DNA of 64,000 nucleotides, taken from assembly GCA_947455595.1 (NCBI GenBank), contig CANGOP010000001.1, forward strand, positions 62,001-126,000, read 5' to 3'. Source of the DNA: Gammaproteobacteria bacterium (GTDB lineage: Bacteria > Pseudomonadota > Gammaproteobacteria > Steroidobacterales > Steroidobacteraceae). A program made the translations under genes and the position numbers. This document shows positions 8,892-18,472 of this stretch, piece by piece. Position 1 is the stretch's first letter; each line of letters starts with the position of its first letter. The notes beneath the pieces are model-generated. The model saw nothing but the letters and a program-made list of their open reading frames with translations, had not been told where the DNA came from and searched no databases.

Positions 8892-9307
8892 TTAGTTCAT
8901 ACTCGCAGTGGGTGCTGATCCGTCGCAAGGCTTGCGAAGCGGGCGCAGATCAGCTAAAAATAATTACCAACCAGATCGCCCCGCCGCACTCGGTAGACCA
9001 TCGAACCGCTAGACAGCGGATCAGATTGGATCCCGCAGCGGACGAATACCAGGGCGTCAGAGCCTCACTTCGGAGAATCAGGCTAACCGCGAACGGTACA
9101 CCCGTGGAGCAGACCGCCCTTTCGGCGGCTTCCATCTTCCTCGAACCCCCCCATTCTGCCGCAAGCTGTCCCCGCCGTCACGGTTGCTTGATCGATCGGG
9201 CGATGACACCTCAACCGCAACTCACTTAAAACCGAACACTTTTTTCACTTCAATCGCTAATTTCAGCGTTTCACCACCACCACAACCCCTTTAGGAGGGT
9301 CCCCCGC
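8892..9307. other. Divergent intergenic region between rhlB and trxA
   Basis: About 416 bases with no convincing gene. A 105-codon open frame at 8912-9229 lacks a ribosome site and family features. A/T-rich patches at 8956-8969 and 9224-9265 are the likely promoter areas for rhlB and trxA, but no full sigma70 pair was found. A short hairpin (CCGCC / GGCGG, loop of five) sits at about 9114-9128 without a T-run. A strong ribosome site AGGAGG at 9293-9298 belongs to trxA. Confidence 0.5.
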
Positions 9308-9637
9308 GTGAGCGGCTCCAACATCATCCACACCACTGATGCCAACTTCGAACGTGACGTCCTGAAGTCGGCCGTTCCTGTCCTTCTCGACTTCTGGGCC
9401 GAATGGTGCGGTCCATGCAAGGCCATCGCACCAATCTTGGACGACATTTCCGGCGAATACGCTGGGCGCGTTCAGATTGCCAAGCTCAATATCGACGAAA
9501 ACACCGGAACGCCGCCTAAGTTCGGCATCCGCGGTATCCCAACGCTGATTCTGTTCAAGAACGGCGTCGTGGAGGCGCAGAAGGTCGGTGTTGTTTCCAA
9601 GGCCCAATTGGCGGCATTTTTGGACGCGCACCTGTGA
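9308..9637 (+). CDS. trxA: Thioredoxin
   Basis: A 109-residue thioredoxin with the redox site W33-C-G-P-C37, the cis-Pro loop [14 protein letters not shown] and the usual length. It reduces cytoplasmic disulfides, including those of ribonucleotide reductase. The GTG start at 9308 has AGGAGG nine bases upstream. The stop codon overlaps the GTG start of rho (GTGA), so the pair is likely translated in a coupled way. Confidence 0.96.
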   Translation: MSGSNIIHTTDANFERDVLKSAVPVLLDFWAEWCGPCKAIAPILDDISGEYAGRVQIAKLNIDENTGTPPKFGIRGIPTLILFKNGVVEAQKVGVVSKAQLAAFLDAHL

Positions 9638-11100
9638 GGGGCTATCTCGGCGGCGGCGGCGGTCAGGGCCGTAACCGTCAAAAGGGCCCGAAACACCGCG
9701 GTGGCGGTGGCGGTGGCGGAAATGTCGACGGAAATCGCGACCCTAACTGGCGTGGTTCTCGTGAGCAGCCGCAGGATGATTTCCCAGAGGTCGATGACCT
9801 CAGTGTGATCTCGATGGCGGAACTGGAGGCGGTTCGGCGCTCAATGAGCCTGACCGACTTAAAGAAGAAGCCTATCCACGAGCTGTTGCAGGTAGCCGAG
9901 GGGCTCGGGATTGAAAACGTTGCCCGGCAGCGAAAGCAAGACGTCATTTTCTCCCTGCTCAAGGCCCATGCTCGCAATGGCGAGTTGATTCACGGCGAGG
10001 GCGTGCTCGAGATTCTGCAGGACGGCTTCGGATTCTTGCGCTCGGCGGATGGCTCCTATCTGGCAGGTCCGGATGACATCTATGTCAGCCCCAGCCAGAT
10101 TCGTCGCTTCAATCTGCGCACCGGCGACTCGATTTCCGGCTTGGTTCGTCCGCCGAAGGAAGGCGAGCGTTACTTTGCGCTCGTGAAGCTCGGGCAGATT
10201 AATTTTGACGCACCGGAAAGCTCCCGCAACAAGTCACTGTTCGAAAATCTGACGCCGCTGCACCCGACCAAGCGACTCAAGCTGGAACGTGGCACCGGTA
10301 GCACCGAGGACATGACGGCTCGCGTGATTGATCTGTGCTCGCCTATCGGTAAGGGCCAGCGCGGTTTGATCGTTTCCCCGCCCAAAGCGGGTAAAACAAT
10401 GCTGTTGCAGAACGTTGCCACGAGCATCACGTACAACCATCCTGAGGTGTACCTCATCGTTCTGCTCATTGATGAGCGGCCCGAGGAAGTCACGGAAATG
10501 TCGCGCACCGTGAAGGGCGAGGTTGTGGCGTCGACCTTTGACGAGCCAGCCAGCCGGCATGTTCAGGTTGCCGAAATGGTGATCGAGAAAGCCAAGCGTT
10601 TGGTTGAACACAAACGGGATGTCGTGATCCTGCTCGACTCGATCACGCGTCTGGCCCGCGCCTACAACACCGTCGTGCCGAGCTCCGGCAAGGTGCTCAC
10701 CGGTGGTGTGGATGCGAATGCGCTGCAGCGCCCGAAGCGATTCTTTGGCGCCGCACGAAATGTTGAGGAAGGTGGTTCGCTAACCATCATCGCAACGGCG
10801 CTGATCGACACCGGCTCACGCATGGATGACGTGATCTTCGAAGAGTTCAAGGGTACGGGTAATTCCGAAATCCACCTTGATCGTCGTATTGCGGAGAGGC
10901 GCATCTTCCCGGCAGTCAATATCAACCGGTCAGGCACGCGTCGTGAAGAGTTGATCACCTCGGCAGAAGAGCTCCAGAAGATCTGGATTCTGCGGAAATT
11001 GCTGCATCCCATGGACGAGCTCGCTGCTGTCGAGTTCCTCATCGACAAAATGAAGGATACAAAGACCAATGACGAGTTCTTCCTGTCGATGAAGCGGTGA
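9634..11100 (+). CDS. rho: Transcription termination factor Rho with Gly-rich N-terminal extension
   Basis: Residues from about 71 onward align with E. coli Rho: the N-terminal helix bundle ([15 protein letters not shown]), the cold-shock RNA-binding domain ([20 protein letters not shown]), Walker A (SPPKAGKT), Walker B (VVILLDS), the Q and R loops and the C-terminal MKR. The first 70 residues are an added arm rich in Gly, Arg, Asn and Asp ([23 protein letters not shown]). The GTG at 9634 overlaps the trxA stop as GTGA. ATG codons at 9814 (residue 61) and 9844 (residue 71, the position of the E. coli start) are alternatives. I prefer the long form because the extension has coding-like composition and the overlap gives coupling. 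Confidence 0.93.
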   Translation: MRGYLGGGGGQGRNRQKGPKHRGGGGGGGNVDGNRDPNWRGSREQPQDDFPEVDDLSVISMAELEAVRRSMSLTDLKKKPIHELLQVAEGLGIENVARQRKQDVIFSLLKAHARNGELIHGEGVLEILQDGFGFLRSADGSYLAGPDDIYVSPSQIRRFNLRTGDSISGLVRPPKEGERYFALVKLGQINFDAPESSRNKSLFENLTPLHPTKRLKLERGTGSTEDMTARVIDLCSPIGKGQRGLIVSPPKAGKTMLLQNVATSITYNHPEVYLIVLLIDERPEEVTEMSRTVKGEVVASTFDEPASRHVQVAEMVIEKAKRLVEHKRDVVILLDSITRLARAYNTVVPSSGKVLTGGVDANALQRPKRFFGAARNVEEGGSLTIIATALIDTGSRMDDVIFEEFKGTGNSEIHLDRRIAERRIFPAVNINRSGTRREELITSAEELQKIWILRKLLHPMDELAAVEFLIDKMKDTKTNDEFFLSMKR

Positions 11101-11104
11101 CGAA

Positions 11105-11740
11105 ATGGGTCCGGTGCCGTTAATCGCGCAACGGGCCCTTTCGCGTGCAGATCCGACGCTCGGATCTGCCATTCGGATCCTCGGCCCGTGCACGCTGAAG
11201 CGAGGCCGGGGATCGCCCTATGAGGCCTTGCTGTCGGCCATCGTTCATCAGCAGATCCACGGCAACGCCGCGGCTGCCATCCTCGGTCGTTTCAAAGCCT
11301 TGTACGGCAACCGACTTCCATCTCCCGAGGAGCTCATAGCGTCGTCGGAAGCGGAGTTACGTGCCTGCGGGCTATCTGCGTCTAAGCAGACAGCCATGCG
11401 TGATGTGGCTGCGAAGACGCTCGATGGAACGGTGGGTGACCGCCGTGCGCTACGTCGACTCGCTGACGAAGCGATTATCGATCGACTGGTCACCGTTCGC
11501 GGGGTTGGCCGTTGGACGGCTGAAATGCTCCTGATGTTCACCCTCAATCGGGCCGATGTTCTGCCCGTGGACGACTTTGGCATTCGCGAAGGATTCAAGT
11601 TGCTCTATGGGCTGAAGGAACAGCCCAAGCCGCGCGTCTTGGCTGAATTCGGTGAGCGCTGGGCGCCTTATCGGACAACGGCGAGTTGGTACCTTTGGCG
11701 GTACGTTGATCATGTCCGCAAGCGTGGTGCGGCTGAGTGA
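11105..11740 (+). CDS. DNA-3-methyladenine glycosylase, AlkA-like HhH-GPD family
   Basis: A 211-residue base-excision glycosylase. The helix-hairpin-helix is [15 protein letters not shown] (about residues 131-145), followed by the catalytic Asp of the GPD loop in LPVDDFGI (D156/D157). [14 protein letters not shown] is the conserved AlkA-type helix. The enzyme removes alkylated purines. It lies four bases after rho and is probably read through from it. It lacks the N-terminal TBP-like domain of E. coli AlkA, as in the short 3-methyladenine glycosylase II family. Confidence 0.88.
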   Translation: MGPVPLIAQRALSRADPTLGSAIRILGPCTLKRGRGSPYEALLSAIVHQQIHGNAAAAILGRFKALYGNRLPSPEELIASSEAELRACGLSASKQTAMRDVAAKTLDGTVGDRRALRRLADEAIIDRLVTVRGVGRWTAEMLLMFTLNRADVLPVDDFGIREGFKLLYGLKEQPKPRVLAEFGERWAPYRTTASWYLWRYVDHVRKRGAAE

Positions 11741-11750
11741 AGATTGAGAG

Positions 11751-11773
11751 CCACACCGACTCCGTCGGAGTGG
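11751..11773. repeat. Inverted repeat upstream of the response-regulator gene
   Basis: A hairpin with arms CCAC + CCGAC and GTCGG + GTGG (nine pairs, one A-A mismatch, loop TCC) lies ten bases after the glycosylase stop and 67 bases before the response-regulator start. There is no downstream T-run, so it is not a typical intrinsic terminator. It could be an operator, for example for autoregulation of the two-component pair, or an RNA stabiliser. Confidence 0.4.
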
Positions 11774-11839
11774 CCCATACAGCTAACAGCTTGGACGACA
11801 TCGGCGCTTCCTTGCGCATTACCCAGTGAGAACATCGGC

Positions 11840-12541
11840 ATGCCGCGCATTTTGTTGATTGACGATGACGTTGTATTGACCGAGATGCTGGTGGACTTTC
11901 TCGGGCAGGAAGGCTTCACCGTCGATGTCCGACGCGACGGCGTGACCGGCCTTGAGGCGTTGAGCGATCGAGGCGCGTGGCCGGATCTCGTCGTCTTGGA
12001 CGTCATGATGCCGCAGCTCGACGGATTCGAGGTTTTGGCCAAGCTTCATGGGATGAGTCCATTTCCGCCGGTGCTCATGCTCACCGCCCGTGGCGATGAG
12101 GCTGACCGTATCGCCGGCCTAGAGCAGGGCGCGGATGATTATCTCGCGAAGCCTTTCAATCCACGTGAGCTCGTGGCGCGACTGCGCATCATGCTGCGCC
12201 GGCGGCCCCAACACACCAGCGAGAGGGGCGAGGTGATGACGATCGGATCCTTGCACATGGACTGTGCGCGTCTCGCAGCGCAGATCCACGGCGTTGGTCT
12301 GTCGCTGACCGCGGCGGAGTTTCGCGTGTTGGACTGCTTGGTACGCCACGTCGGTCGCGTGGTGTCACGATCGGATTTGACGGAATATGCGCTCGGTCGG
12401 AAGCTGGAGTTATACGACCGAAGTGTCGATACTCACGTGAGCAATGTGCGTCGCAAGATCGGGCGCTGCGCGGATTTTGATATGGAAATACGCGGCGTAA
12501 GAGGTGCTGGATATCAGCTCACGCCGCCGAATGCGGCATGA
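11840..12541 (+). CDS. Response regulator, OmpR/CpxR-like
   Basis: A 233-residue regulator. The receiver domain has the acidic pocket IDDD at residues 7-10, the phosphoacceptor D54 in VVLDVMMP and the conserved Lys in YLAKPFNP. A winged-helix DNA-binding domain follows (LTAAEFRVLDCLVRH, YDRSVDTHVSNVRRKIG, IRGVRGAGYQL). The start was chosen at ATG 11840, directly before the receiver; the longer frame adds an unrelated leader. It is followed by its partner kinase, 62 bases downstream. Sequence and pairing resemble CpxR of the envelope-stress system, but the signal is not known. Confidence 0.86.
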   Translation: MPRILLIDDDVVLTEMLVDFLGQEGFTVDVRRDGVTGLEALSDRGAWPDLVVLDVMMPQLDGFEVLAKLHGMSPFPPVLMLTARGDEADRIAGLEQGADDYLAKPFNPRELVARLRIMLRRRPQHTSERGEVMTIGSLHMDCARLAAQIHGVGLSLTAAEFRVLDCLVRHVGRVVSRSDLTEYALGRKLELYDRSVDTHVSNVRRKIGRCADFDMEIRGVRGAGYQLTPPNAA

Positions 12542-12603
12542 CGACCGGCCATGCATTGAAACCTACCACCGTCTGTCCATCTAGTTTGGTAGCGAAGTAA
12601 CGT

Positions 12604-13983
12604 ATGCCTCCGCGTTTCCATAAATCCATCTACGGCAAGATCTTTTTGTCACTGTGGGCCGCTGCTGCGCTCACCCTGATCGCGGGCTTCTATTTGAACT
12701 GGTTTCTCGTTGTTGATTCGGTGCGCTTCGCTCCGCAGCAGTCGAAGGTGCTGATGTTGCAAGCGGCCCAGGTTCTTGATGAACAGGGTGAAGCGGGTCT
12801 TCGGGACTGGCTGCGTACATTGCATGAGACAGCCTGGGGTCCGCCTGTCCTGATCTTCGATGGGGACGGGCACGAGTTGCTCCGTCGTGGGGTGCCGCCC
12901 TCGTTAGCTTTTGAACTTGCCAATACCGACGCGGGAGCGGGGCGCGATGCGCCTTCTTCACTGGTGCCTGCGCAGCCCCTGCCCGCTCTGGTGAGCCGGG
13001 ATGGCCATCGCTACGGCATCTATATCCAAGCGTTACATCGGCCTGTCGCGCCGGCATTTCGAATGCAGCCATTTCGAGACCGGGCGTTCGTCCTGATAAT
13101 GGCCATTGTGCTGACGTTGATTACCAGCGCGCTCTTGGCGCGATCCATCGCACGGCCAGTACACGCCATCGGTCATGCCGCCAGATCTCTGGCAGGCGGC
13201 GCACTGGATACCCGAGTAGCCCCCAGTGTGCCGTTGCGCGATGACGAGATTGGAGAGCTAGCGCGGGACTTTGACGCGATGGCGGCGCGCATGCAGGCAC
13301 TGGTAAATTCGCGTGAGCAACTTTTGCGTGACGTGTCCCACGAGTTTCGATCGCCCCTAGCGCGAATGCGGCTCCTATTGGGCATCGTGCGCCAGCCAGA
13401 CGTCGACAAGCACACGACAGCCGCTCGCCTCGATCTAGAACTGACCCGCTTAGATCGCTTGATCGGCCAAGTCTTGAGACTGACCCGAATTGATGCCAGC
13501 GTGGCTGTGCCGCAAATGGAACAAGTTGAGTTGGTCGAGACGCTCGAAACGATCGTTCGAGATGCCGAGTTTGAGGGCAAGAGTCGCGATATCGTCGTCG
13601 ACTGGCAATGTGCCCACGAATCTGTCTGGATGCAAGGGCATCCGGAATGGATTGCTAGCGCTGTTGAAAACGTCGTTAGAAACGCCTTGCGTTATGCCGA
13701 CGCGCAATCACGCGTGTTGATCCGGCTTGAGCACACGGCCGACGCCGTCGCGGTCACGATTGCCGACGAGGGTCCTGGCGTTCCCGCCGAAGCGCTGACG
13801 AAAATTTTCCTACCGTTCTATCGCGTCTCTGTCGAGCATGCGCGCGTACAACCAGGAGACGGAATCGGCCTCGCGATTGTGGAGCGCGTGATGCGTATCC
13901 ATGGAGGAACCGCCAGAGCGGAAAACCGTCCTGGCGGCGGACTGCTGGTCACCCTACGATTTCCGGCAAGACAAAGCGCCTAG
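12604..13983 (+). CDS. Sensor histidine kinase, CpxA-like
   Basis: A 459-residue inner-membrane kinase. Helix 1 is at about 12-37, a periplasmic sensor of about 120 residues follows, helix 2 is at about 160-180, then a HAMP linker. The dimerisation domain carries the phosphorylated H247 in DVSHEFRSPLARM, and the ATPase domain has the N box VVRNALRYA and G boxes DEGPGVP and GDGIGLAIVERV. It should phosphorylate the regulator encoded just upstream. The periplasmic domain is shorter than in many CpxA proteins, so the CpxA name is only a resemblance. Confidence 0.86.
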   Translation: MPPRFHKSIYGKIFLSLWAAAALTLIAGFYLNWFLVVDSVRFAPQQSKVLMLQAAQVLDEQGEAGLRDWLRTLHETAWGPPVLIFDGDGHELLRRGVPPSLAFELANTDAGAGRDAPSSLVPAQPLPALVSRDGHRYGIYIQALHRPVAPAFRMQPFRDRAFVLIMAIVLTLITSALLARSIARPVHAIGHAARSLAGGALDTRVAPSVPLRDDEIGELARDFDAMAARMQALVNSREQLLRDVSHEFRSPLARMRLLLGIVRQPDVDKHTTAARLDLELTRLDRLIGQVLRLTRIDASVAVPQMEQVELVETLETIVRDAEFEGKSRDIVVDWQCAHESVWMQGHPEWIASAVENVVRNALRYADAQSRVLIRLEHTADAVAVTIADEGPGVPAEALTKIFLPFYRVSVEHARVQPGDGIGLAIVERVMRIHGGTARAENRPGGGLLVTLRFPARQSA

Positions 13984-13987
13984 CCTG

Positions 13988-14782
13988 TCAGTGGCGAGGC
14001 TTTTGGAACTTAAGAACGAAGTTGTCTGCCTCGCCGATGGCGATATAACGGGTGCGATCCTTGTCTTTCTGTGAAAGTGTCGGCGGTAACGTCCAGACGC
14101 CGTCGACCCAATCCTTGGTATCGCGCGAGTTGGCATTGATTTCGCTTTTGCCGATCAACTTAAAGCCGGCCTTTTCGGCCAGCGCGATGGCGTAGTCTTC
14201 GCGCACATATCCGTCTGCAGCTTTGGGATCCTGCGGGCGATCGGTGCGTCCCCGATGCGCTTCCACACCCAAAATGCCGCCTGGCTTCAATGCCCGAAAA
14301 GCAGCCTTCAGCATATCCTCCGCATAGCCGCCATCCATCCAGTTGTGCAGATTGCGGAACGTCAGGACACGATCGGCGCTGTTGGCGGGGACGAAGTCCA
14401 AGTGACCGGGTCCTGCGATGACTTCGCGGATTTTTCCAAGGCGCTTGCCCTGGTCATGAACGCGTTTGTGCCACGCGTCATCGACTTCCGGCTCGTCACT
14501 GGTTGGCGGGAACGCGACCACGTAGTGACCGTGTGCGCTCAAGTAAGGGCCGAGGATTTCTGTCCAGTAGCCGCCACCCGGCCACAGTTCGACGACCGTC
14601 ATATTCGGCTTGATGTCGAAGAACGTGAGTTCTTCAACCGGATGCCGCGCGCCATCCCGGGCTACGAAGTTGGCCGAGCGCGCGGGGTCTGCGACGACGG
14701 AGGTGAGCGAGTTATCCGGCTGGGCGTTGGCCGCACAGCTCATCAAAACAGCCACGATCATCACGAAAGAGGGCAAGCGCAT
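13988..14782 (-). CDS. Class I SAM methyltransferase-like protein with signal peptide (COG4798 type)
   Basis: A 264-residue protein that opens with a clear signal peptide (MRLPSFVMIVAVLMSCAANA, likely cut after ANA). It then carries a Rossmann methyltransferase fold: motif I as VVELWPGGGYWTEIL (E65 to about L77), a later RVLTFRNLHNWMDGG and FRALKPGGILGVEAHRG. The ATG at 14782 is preceded by AAAGGA at seven bases and was preferred over a longer frame. The predicted export of a SAM-dependent enzyme is odd because SAM is not known in the periplasm. It could be a lipoprotein-like or non-catalytic protein; the Cys at residue 16 is not in a convincing lipobox. It converges on the kinase gene with a four-base gap. 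Confidence 0.75.
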   Translation of the reverse strand: MRLPSFVMIVAVLMSCAANAQPDNSLTSVVADPARSANFVARDGARHPVEELTFFDIKPNMTVVELWPGGGYWTEILGPYLSAHGHYVVAFPPTSDEPEVDDAWHKRVHDQGKRLGKIREVIAGPGHLDFVPANSADRVLTFRNLHNWMDGGYAEDMLKAAFRALKPGGILGVEAHRGRTDRPQDPKAADGYVREDYAIALAEKAGFKLIGKSEINANSRDTKDWVDGVWTLPPTLSQKDKDRTRYIAIGEADNFVLKFQKPRH

Positions 14783-14810
14783 GAGCAGTCCTTTCAAAAA
14801 GTGGCCGCGG

Positions 14811-15326
14811 TTAGCGGCAGCGGGCGAGTAAGTGATCCGTCTGTACGTCGGTGCCCACGGTAAAGGTGGTATCGCCGACGCGGATAAAACCGCATTTCGC
14901 ATAAAAAGCCAATGCGCGGGGATTTTTTTCCCAGCAAGTCAGCCAGAAGCCGCGTGCGCCGACTGATTCGCCGTGTTCAATGACGGCGTGCATCAGTGAT
15001 CCGGCGATTCCCTGACCATGCCACGCCCGCGCCACGTAGAAGCGTCGAATTTCCGCCATCTGGGGGATGTCGATGCCTGGGCACGGGCGATCTGCTCGCA
15101 GTAGTCCATAGCCGGCTAGCTCGGTTCCGATATGGGCGAGGACGGCCCACTGACCGATCTCGGACAGTTCTTCAGACTGACGCTGCGGGCTATACGTCTC
15201 GCGCACGTGTAGGTGCACGTCTTCGGCATTGTTGTCGGGGAGGTACCAGTCGGTAAAGACGGCGGCACCAAAGCGGCTCAGCTCAGCAGCATCTGCTTGC
15301 GTTGCCAGTCTAAAGGTGGGCGTCAT
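14811..15326 (-). CDS. GNAT family N-acetyltransferase
   Basis: A 171-residue GNAT enzyme. The acetyl-CoA binding loop is visible as RRFYVARAWHGQGIAGSLM, followed by the C-terminal strands WLTCWEKNPRALAFYAKCGF. The substrate is unknown. The start ATG at 15326 overlaps the stop of the PHA-system gene as ATGA, which decides it over a longer frame. It is the last gene of a leftward run beginning at purD or earlier. Confidence 0.82.
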   Translation of the reverse strand: MTPTFRLATQADAAELSRFGAAVFTDWYLPDNNAEDVHLHVRETYSPQRQSEELSEIGQWAVLAHIGTELAGYGLLRADRPCPGIDIPQMAEIRRFYVARAWHGQGIAGSLMHAVIEHGESVGARGFWLTCWEKNPRALAFYAKCGFIRVGDTTFTVGTDVQTDHLLARCR

Positions 15327-15601
15327 GCGCTCAGCTCCCGTTCCATCAAACGATCGATTTCCGTCTCGATTTGGGTGCGCAAGAGGGACACTGGAAAACG
15401 CAGTTCCGCCTCCAGCGTGACTTGATGCGCCGTGAGGCTCAATGCGCCTTGAACGGAGGTATGGTCCACACACAAACGATCGCCATCCCAGCGGCAGCGT
15501 GCGCCAAAGCGATCGGCGAGCTTGGCGGCTATTTGCTCAACGCGTGCGCGCGCAACCACTGGGTCAAGCGTGTGCTGCCGAACCCGAGTGATGCTCACCA
15601 T
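15323..15601 (-). CDS. Polyhydroxyalkanoic acid system family protein (PF09650 type)
   Basis: A 92-residue protein starting MVSITRVRQHTLDP, with an N-terminal Arg/His-rich strand and alternating hydrophobic strands (CRWDGDRLCVD, GALSLTAHQVTLEAEL) ending in an amphipathic helix with acidic residues. This matches the small PHA_gran_rgn family. The biochemical role is not established; despite the name many members occur without polyester genes nearby, as here. The start lies one base after the purD stop, so it is likely coupled. A longer open frame upstream is antisense-like shadow within purD. Confidence 0.68.
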   Translation of the reverse strand: MVSITRVRQHTLDPVVARARVEQIAAKLADRFGARCRWDGDRLCVDHTSVQGALSLTAHQVTLEAELRFPVSLLRTQIETEIDRLMERELSA

Positions 15602-15602
15602 G

Positions 15603-16886
15603 TTACGTCTGCTCGCGAGCAATGGCGCGATAACCGATATCTCGGCGTGCCTGCATACCGTGCCAGTGGATAGCATCCACCAGAGCATAGGCCTCGCGAC
15701 ACGCGCTAGCAACGCTCGTGCCTCGGCCAACGGCGCACAGCACGCGACCACCGGAGACGATGACGTCGCTGCCTTTGTTTGCGCTGCCCGCATGGAAGAC
15801 TTTTCCCGGCAGCGCGGCCGCTGCCCCAAGGCCTTCAATGACAGCACCCTTGATGGGCGCGTCTGGATAGCCTTCCGCAGCCAGCACGACGCCGACGGCG
15901 GGTCGTGGGTCCCAGCGCGCTTCCACTTCGTCCAGCCGTCCTATCAGGGCTGCTTCAACGAGGTCCACAAGATCGGACTCCAGCCGCATGAGGACGGGTT
16001 GTGTCTCGGGATCGCCAAAGCGGCAGTTGAATTCCAGCACGTTGGGCGTGCCGTCCGGCGCGACCATAATCCCTGCGTACAGGAAACCGGTGTACGGCGT
16101 CCCTTCCGATGCCAGGCCCACGACGGTCGGCGCAATGACTTCCCTCATGATGCGGTCGTGCATGTCTGGTGTAACGACCGGCGCCGGGGAGTAGGCGCCC
16201 ATTCCGCCGGTATTGGGCCCTTGATCCCCGTCGAGAAGACGTTTGTGATCTTGCGACGACGCCAACGGCAACACATGCTGGCCATCCACCATGACGATGA
16301 AGCTGGCTTCTTCGCCCTCGAGGAATTCCTCGACGACCACGGTATCGCCGGCAGTACCGAAGGTGCCTGCGAACATGGCGGTGATCGTGTCGATCGCCTC
16401 GTCATGGCTTTGCGCGATGACGACGCCTTTGCCGGCGGCCAATCCGTCGGCTTTCACGACGACGGGCAGACGTTGAGCCCGGACGAACGCGGGATCGAAG
16501 GTGTCGCGCGTGAACCGGCCGTAGGCTGCCGTTGGAATGCGATGACGGGTCAAGAACTCTTTGCTGAACGCTTTGGATCCCTCGAGCCTTGCGCAGGCTT
16601 GGCTTGGCCCGAAACACCGCAAACCCGCTGCCGTAAATTGATCGACGATGCCGAGCACCAGAGGTGCTTCCGGTCCAACCACGGTGAGGTCGACGCCTTC
16701 GCGCCGGGCAAGGGCCAACAAACCCTCGATATCGTCTGCCGCGACGGCGACGTTACGGCAGCCGGCCTCAAGCGCCGTCCCGGCATTACCGGGCGCAATC
16801 AGCACTTCGCTGACTCGGGGGGATGAGGCGATTTTCCAAGCGAGGGCGTGCTCTCGGCCGCCCGATCCAATTACGAGTACGCGCAC
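15603..16886 (-). CDS. purD: Phosphoribosylamine-glycine ligase
   Basis: A 427-residue ATP-grasp enzyme of de novo purine synthesis. The N-terminal Rossmann-like domain begins VLVIGSGGREHALAWK. The ATP-grasp core shows VVVKADGLAAGKGVVI, and the metal site lies in LEFNCRFGDPETQPVLMRL. Length equals that of typical GAR synthetases (about 430). It lies 14 bases after purH, as in many proteobacteria, and the two are surely one operon. Confidence 0.96.
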   Translation of the reverse strand: MRVLVIGSGGREHALAWKIASSPRVSEVLIAPGNAGTALEAGCRNVAVAADDIEGLLALARREGVDLTVVGPEAPLVLGIVDQFTAAGLRCFGPSQACARLEGSKAFSKEFLTRHRIPTAAYGRFTRDTFDPAFVRAQRLPVVVKADGLAAGKGVVIAQSHDEAIDTITAMFAGTFGTAGDTVVVEEFLEGEEASFIVMVDGQHVLPLASSQDHKRLLDGDQGPNTGGMGAYSPAPVVTPDMHDRIMREVIAPTVVGLASEGTPYTGFLYAGIMVAPDGTPNVLEFNCRFGDPETQPVLMRLESDLVDLVEAALIGRLDEVEARWDPRPAVGVVLAAEGYPDAPIKGAVIEGLGAAAALPGKVFHAGSANKGSDVIVSGGRVLCAVGRGTSVASACREAYALVDAIHWHGMQARRDIGYRAIAREQT

Positions 16887-16900
16887 GGGAAATGACCTCG

Positions 16901-18472
16901 TCAGTGGCGAAAATGGCGCATGCCGGTGTAAACCATCGTCATGCCGTGTTCGTCAGCCGCGGCAACGACTTCATCATCGCGCAGTGACCCGCCGGGTTGA
17001 ATGACAGCCGTAATGCCGTATTCGGCAGCAACATCCAAGCCGTCCCGAAATGGGAAGAAGGCGTCGGATGCCATTGCTGCGCCCTTGACGTCAAAGCCTG
17101 CATCGGCCGCTTTCATGGCGGCAATACGGCTGGAGACGACACGGCTCATTTGTCCTGCGCCGATGCCGAGGGTCAGTTGGTCGCGCGCATAGATGATCGC
17201 GTTCGACTTCACGAATTTGCAGACGCGCCACGCAAACAGAAGGTCATTGATTTCCGTCGGCGTCGGGGCGCGTCGGGTGACGACCTTCAAATCCGCGAGC
17301 GACCGCACACCGGTGTCGCGATCCTGGACCAGCAGTCCCCCGGTCACGCTGCGATATTCGCTCGCGGGCGGGCTTGGTCCATTGAGAGATGCGGTCAGCA
17401 GCAAGCGCACATTGGCTTTGACGGACGTCATGGCGAGCGCTTCTGCGCTGGCGCCGGGTGCGATAATGACTTCTACGAACTGACGATCAAGGATCGAGCG
17501 GGCCGTGTCAGCATCCAGTGGTCGATTAAAGGCGATGATCCCGCCAAAAGCCGACGTCGGGTCGGTTCGATAGGCCTGCTCGTAGGCGCCACCGATCGTG
17601 TCCGCGACGGCGACGCCGCAGGGATTCGCATGTTTGACGATGACGCAGGCCGGCGCCTCGAATTGACGCACACACTCGAGTGCGGTGTCGGCATCGGCGA
17701 TATTGTTGTACGAGAGTTCCTTGCCTTGGACCTGACGGCTAGTCGCGACGCTGGCGCCCGCGCTGCCATCAACGTAAAACGCACCAGACTGATGCGGATT
17801 TTCGCCGTAGCGGAGTTCCAGTTTCTTGGTGAATCGAAGTTCCAGTGCTGGCGGGTGTGACTCGGTCGCGCCGGCCGCCTTGAGCATCCAGTCGGCAACC
17901 ATGGTGTCGTAGCGCGCCGTATGCGCGTACGCCTGGGCGGCGAGTCGTTGGCGAAATGCAAAGTCGGTACCGCCGGCATCCAGTGCCGACAATAACTCGG
18001 CGTAATGAGCGGGGTCGACCACCACAGCCACATGGGCGTGATTCTTGGCGGCAGCGCGCAGCATGGCTGGGCCACCAATATCGATATTCTCAACACCGTC
18101 GTCGTAGGACGCATCGGGTCGCGCGATCGTTGCGGCGAAGGGATAGAGATTCACGATCAGCAGATCAATCGGCGCAATACCGTGATCGGCCATCACAGCA
18201 TCGTCCTGACCGCGGCGGCCCAAGAGTCCGCCGTGAATCTTCGGATGCAGCGTTTTGACGCGGCCGTCCATGATCTCAGGGAATCCAGTGTGCTGAGACA
18301 CCTCGGTGACGGGTAGTCCTGCGTTAGCCAATAGTTTGGCGGTACCGCCGGTCGAGAGTAATTCGACACCGCGAGTGGAGAGTGATCGTGCCAGATCGAC
18401 GATGCCCTCCTTGTCAGAGACGCTCAGCAGGGCGCGGCGTACCGGCACCCGAGTGATGGAGTCAGTCGACAA
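16901..18472 (-). CDS. purH: Bifunctional AICAR transformylase / IMP cyclohydrolase
   Basis: A 523-residue enzyme for the last two steps to IMP. The cyclohydrolase domain starts [17 protein letters not shown] and contains STGGT and GRVKTLHP. The transformylase domain has [10 protein letters not shown] (catalytic Lys-His), IGAGQMSR and [10 protein letters not shown]. The chosen start is a TTG at 18472 that overlaps the fis coding end and has AGAGGA eight bases upstream. A GTG at 18448 would also give a full protein. Overlap with fis indicates coupled expression. Confidence 0.95.
   Translation of the reverse strand: MSTDSITRVPVRRALLSVSDKEGIVDLARSLSTRGVELLSTGGTAKLLANAGLPVTEVSQHTGFPEIMDGRVKTLHPKIHGGLLGRRGQDDAVMADHGIAPIDLLIVNLYPFAATIARPDASYDDGVENIDIGGPAMLRAAAKNHAHVAVVVDPAHYAELLSALDAGGTDFAFRQRLAAQAYAHTARYDTMVADWMLKAAGATESHPPALELRFTKKLELRYGENPHQSGAFYVDGSAGASVATSRQVQGKELSYNNIADADTALECVRQFEAPACVIVKHANPCGVAVADTIGGAYEQAYRTDPTSAFGGIIAFNRPLDADTARSILDRQFVEVIIAPGASAEALAMTSVKANVRLLLTASLNGPSPPASEYRSVTGGLLVQDRDTGVRSLADLKVVTRRAPTPTEINDLLFAWRVCKFVKSNAIIYARDQLTLGIGAGQMSRVVSSRIAAMKAADAGFDVKGAAMASDAFFPFRDGLDVAAEYGITAVIQPGGSLRDDEVVAAADEHGMTMVYTGMRHFRH

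Noticed and set aside
9139-9150. tRNA-like T-loop (GGTTCGA on the minus strand)
   Set aside because: The flanking bases cannot form the T stem and no anticodon or acceptor arms are found around it.
8912-9229. 105-codon open frame between rhlB and trxA
   Set aside because: GTG start without ribosome site, no family resemblance, and it fills a region expected to hold two divergent promoters.
15522-16826. 434-codon open frame antisense to purD
   Set aside because: Shadow frame; His/Arg-rich with no domain and no ribosome site.
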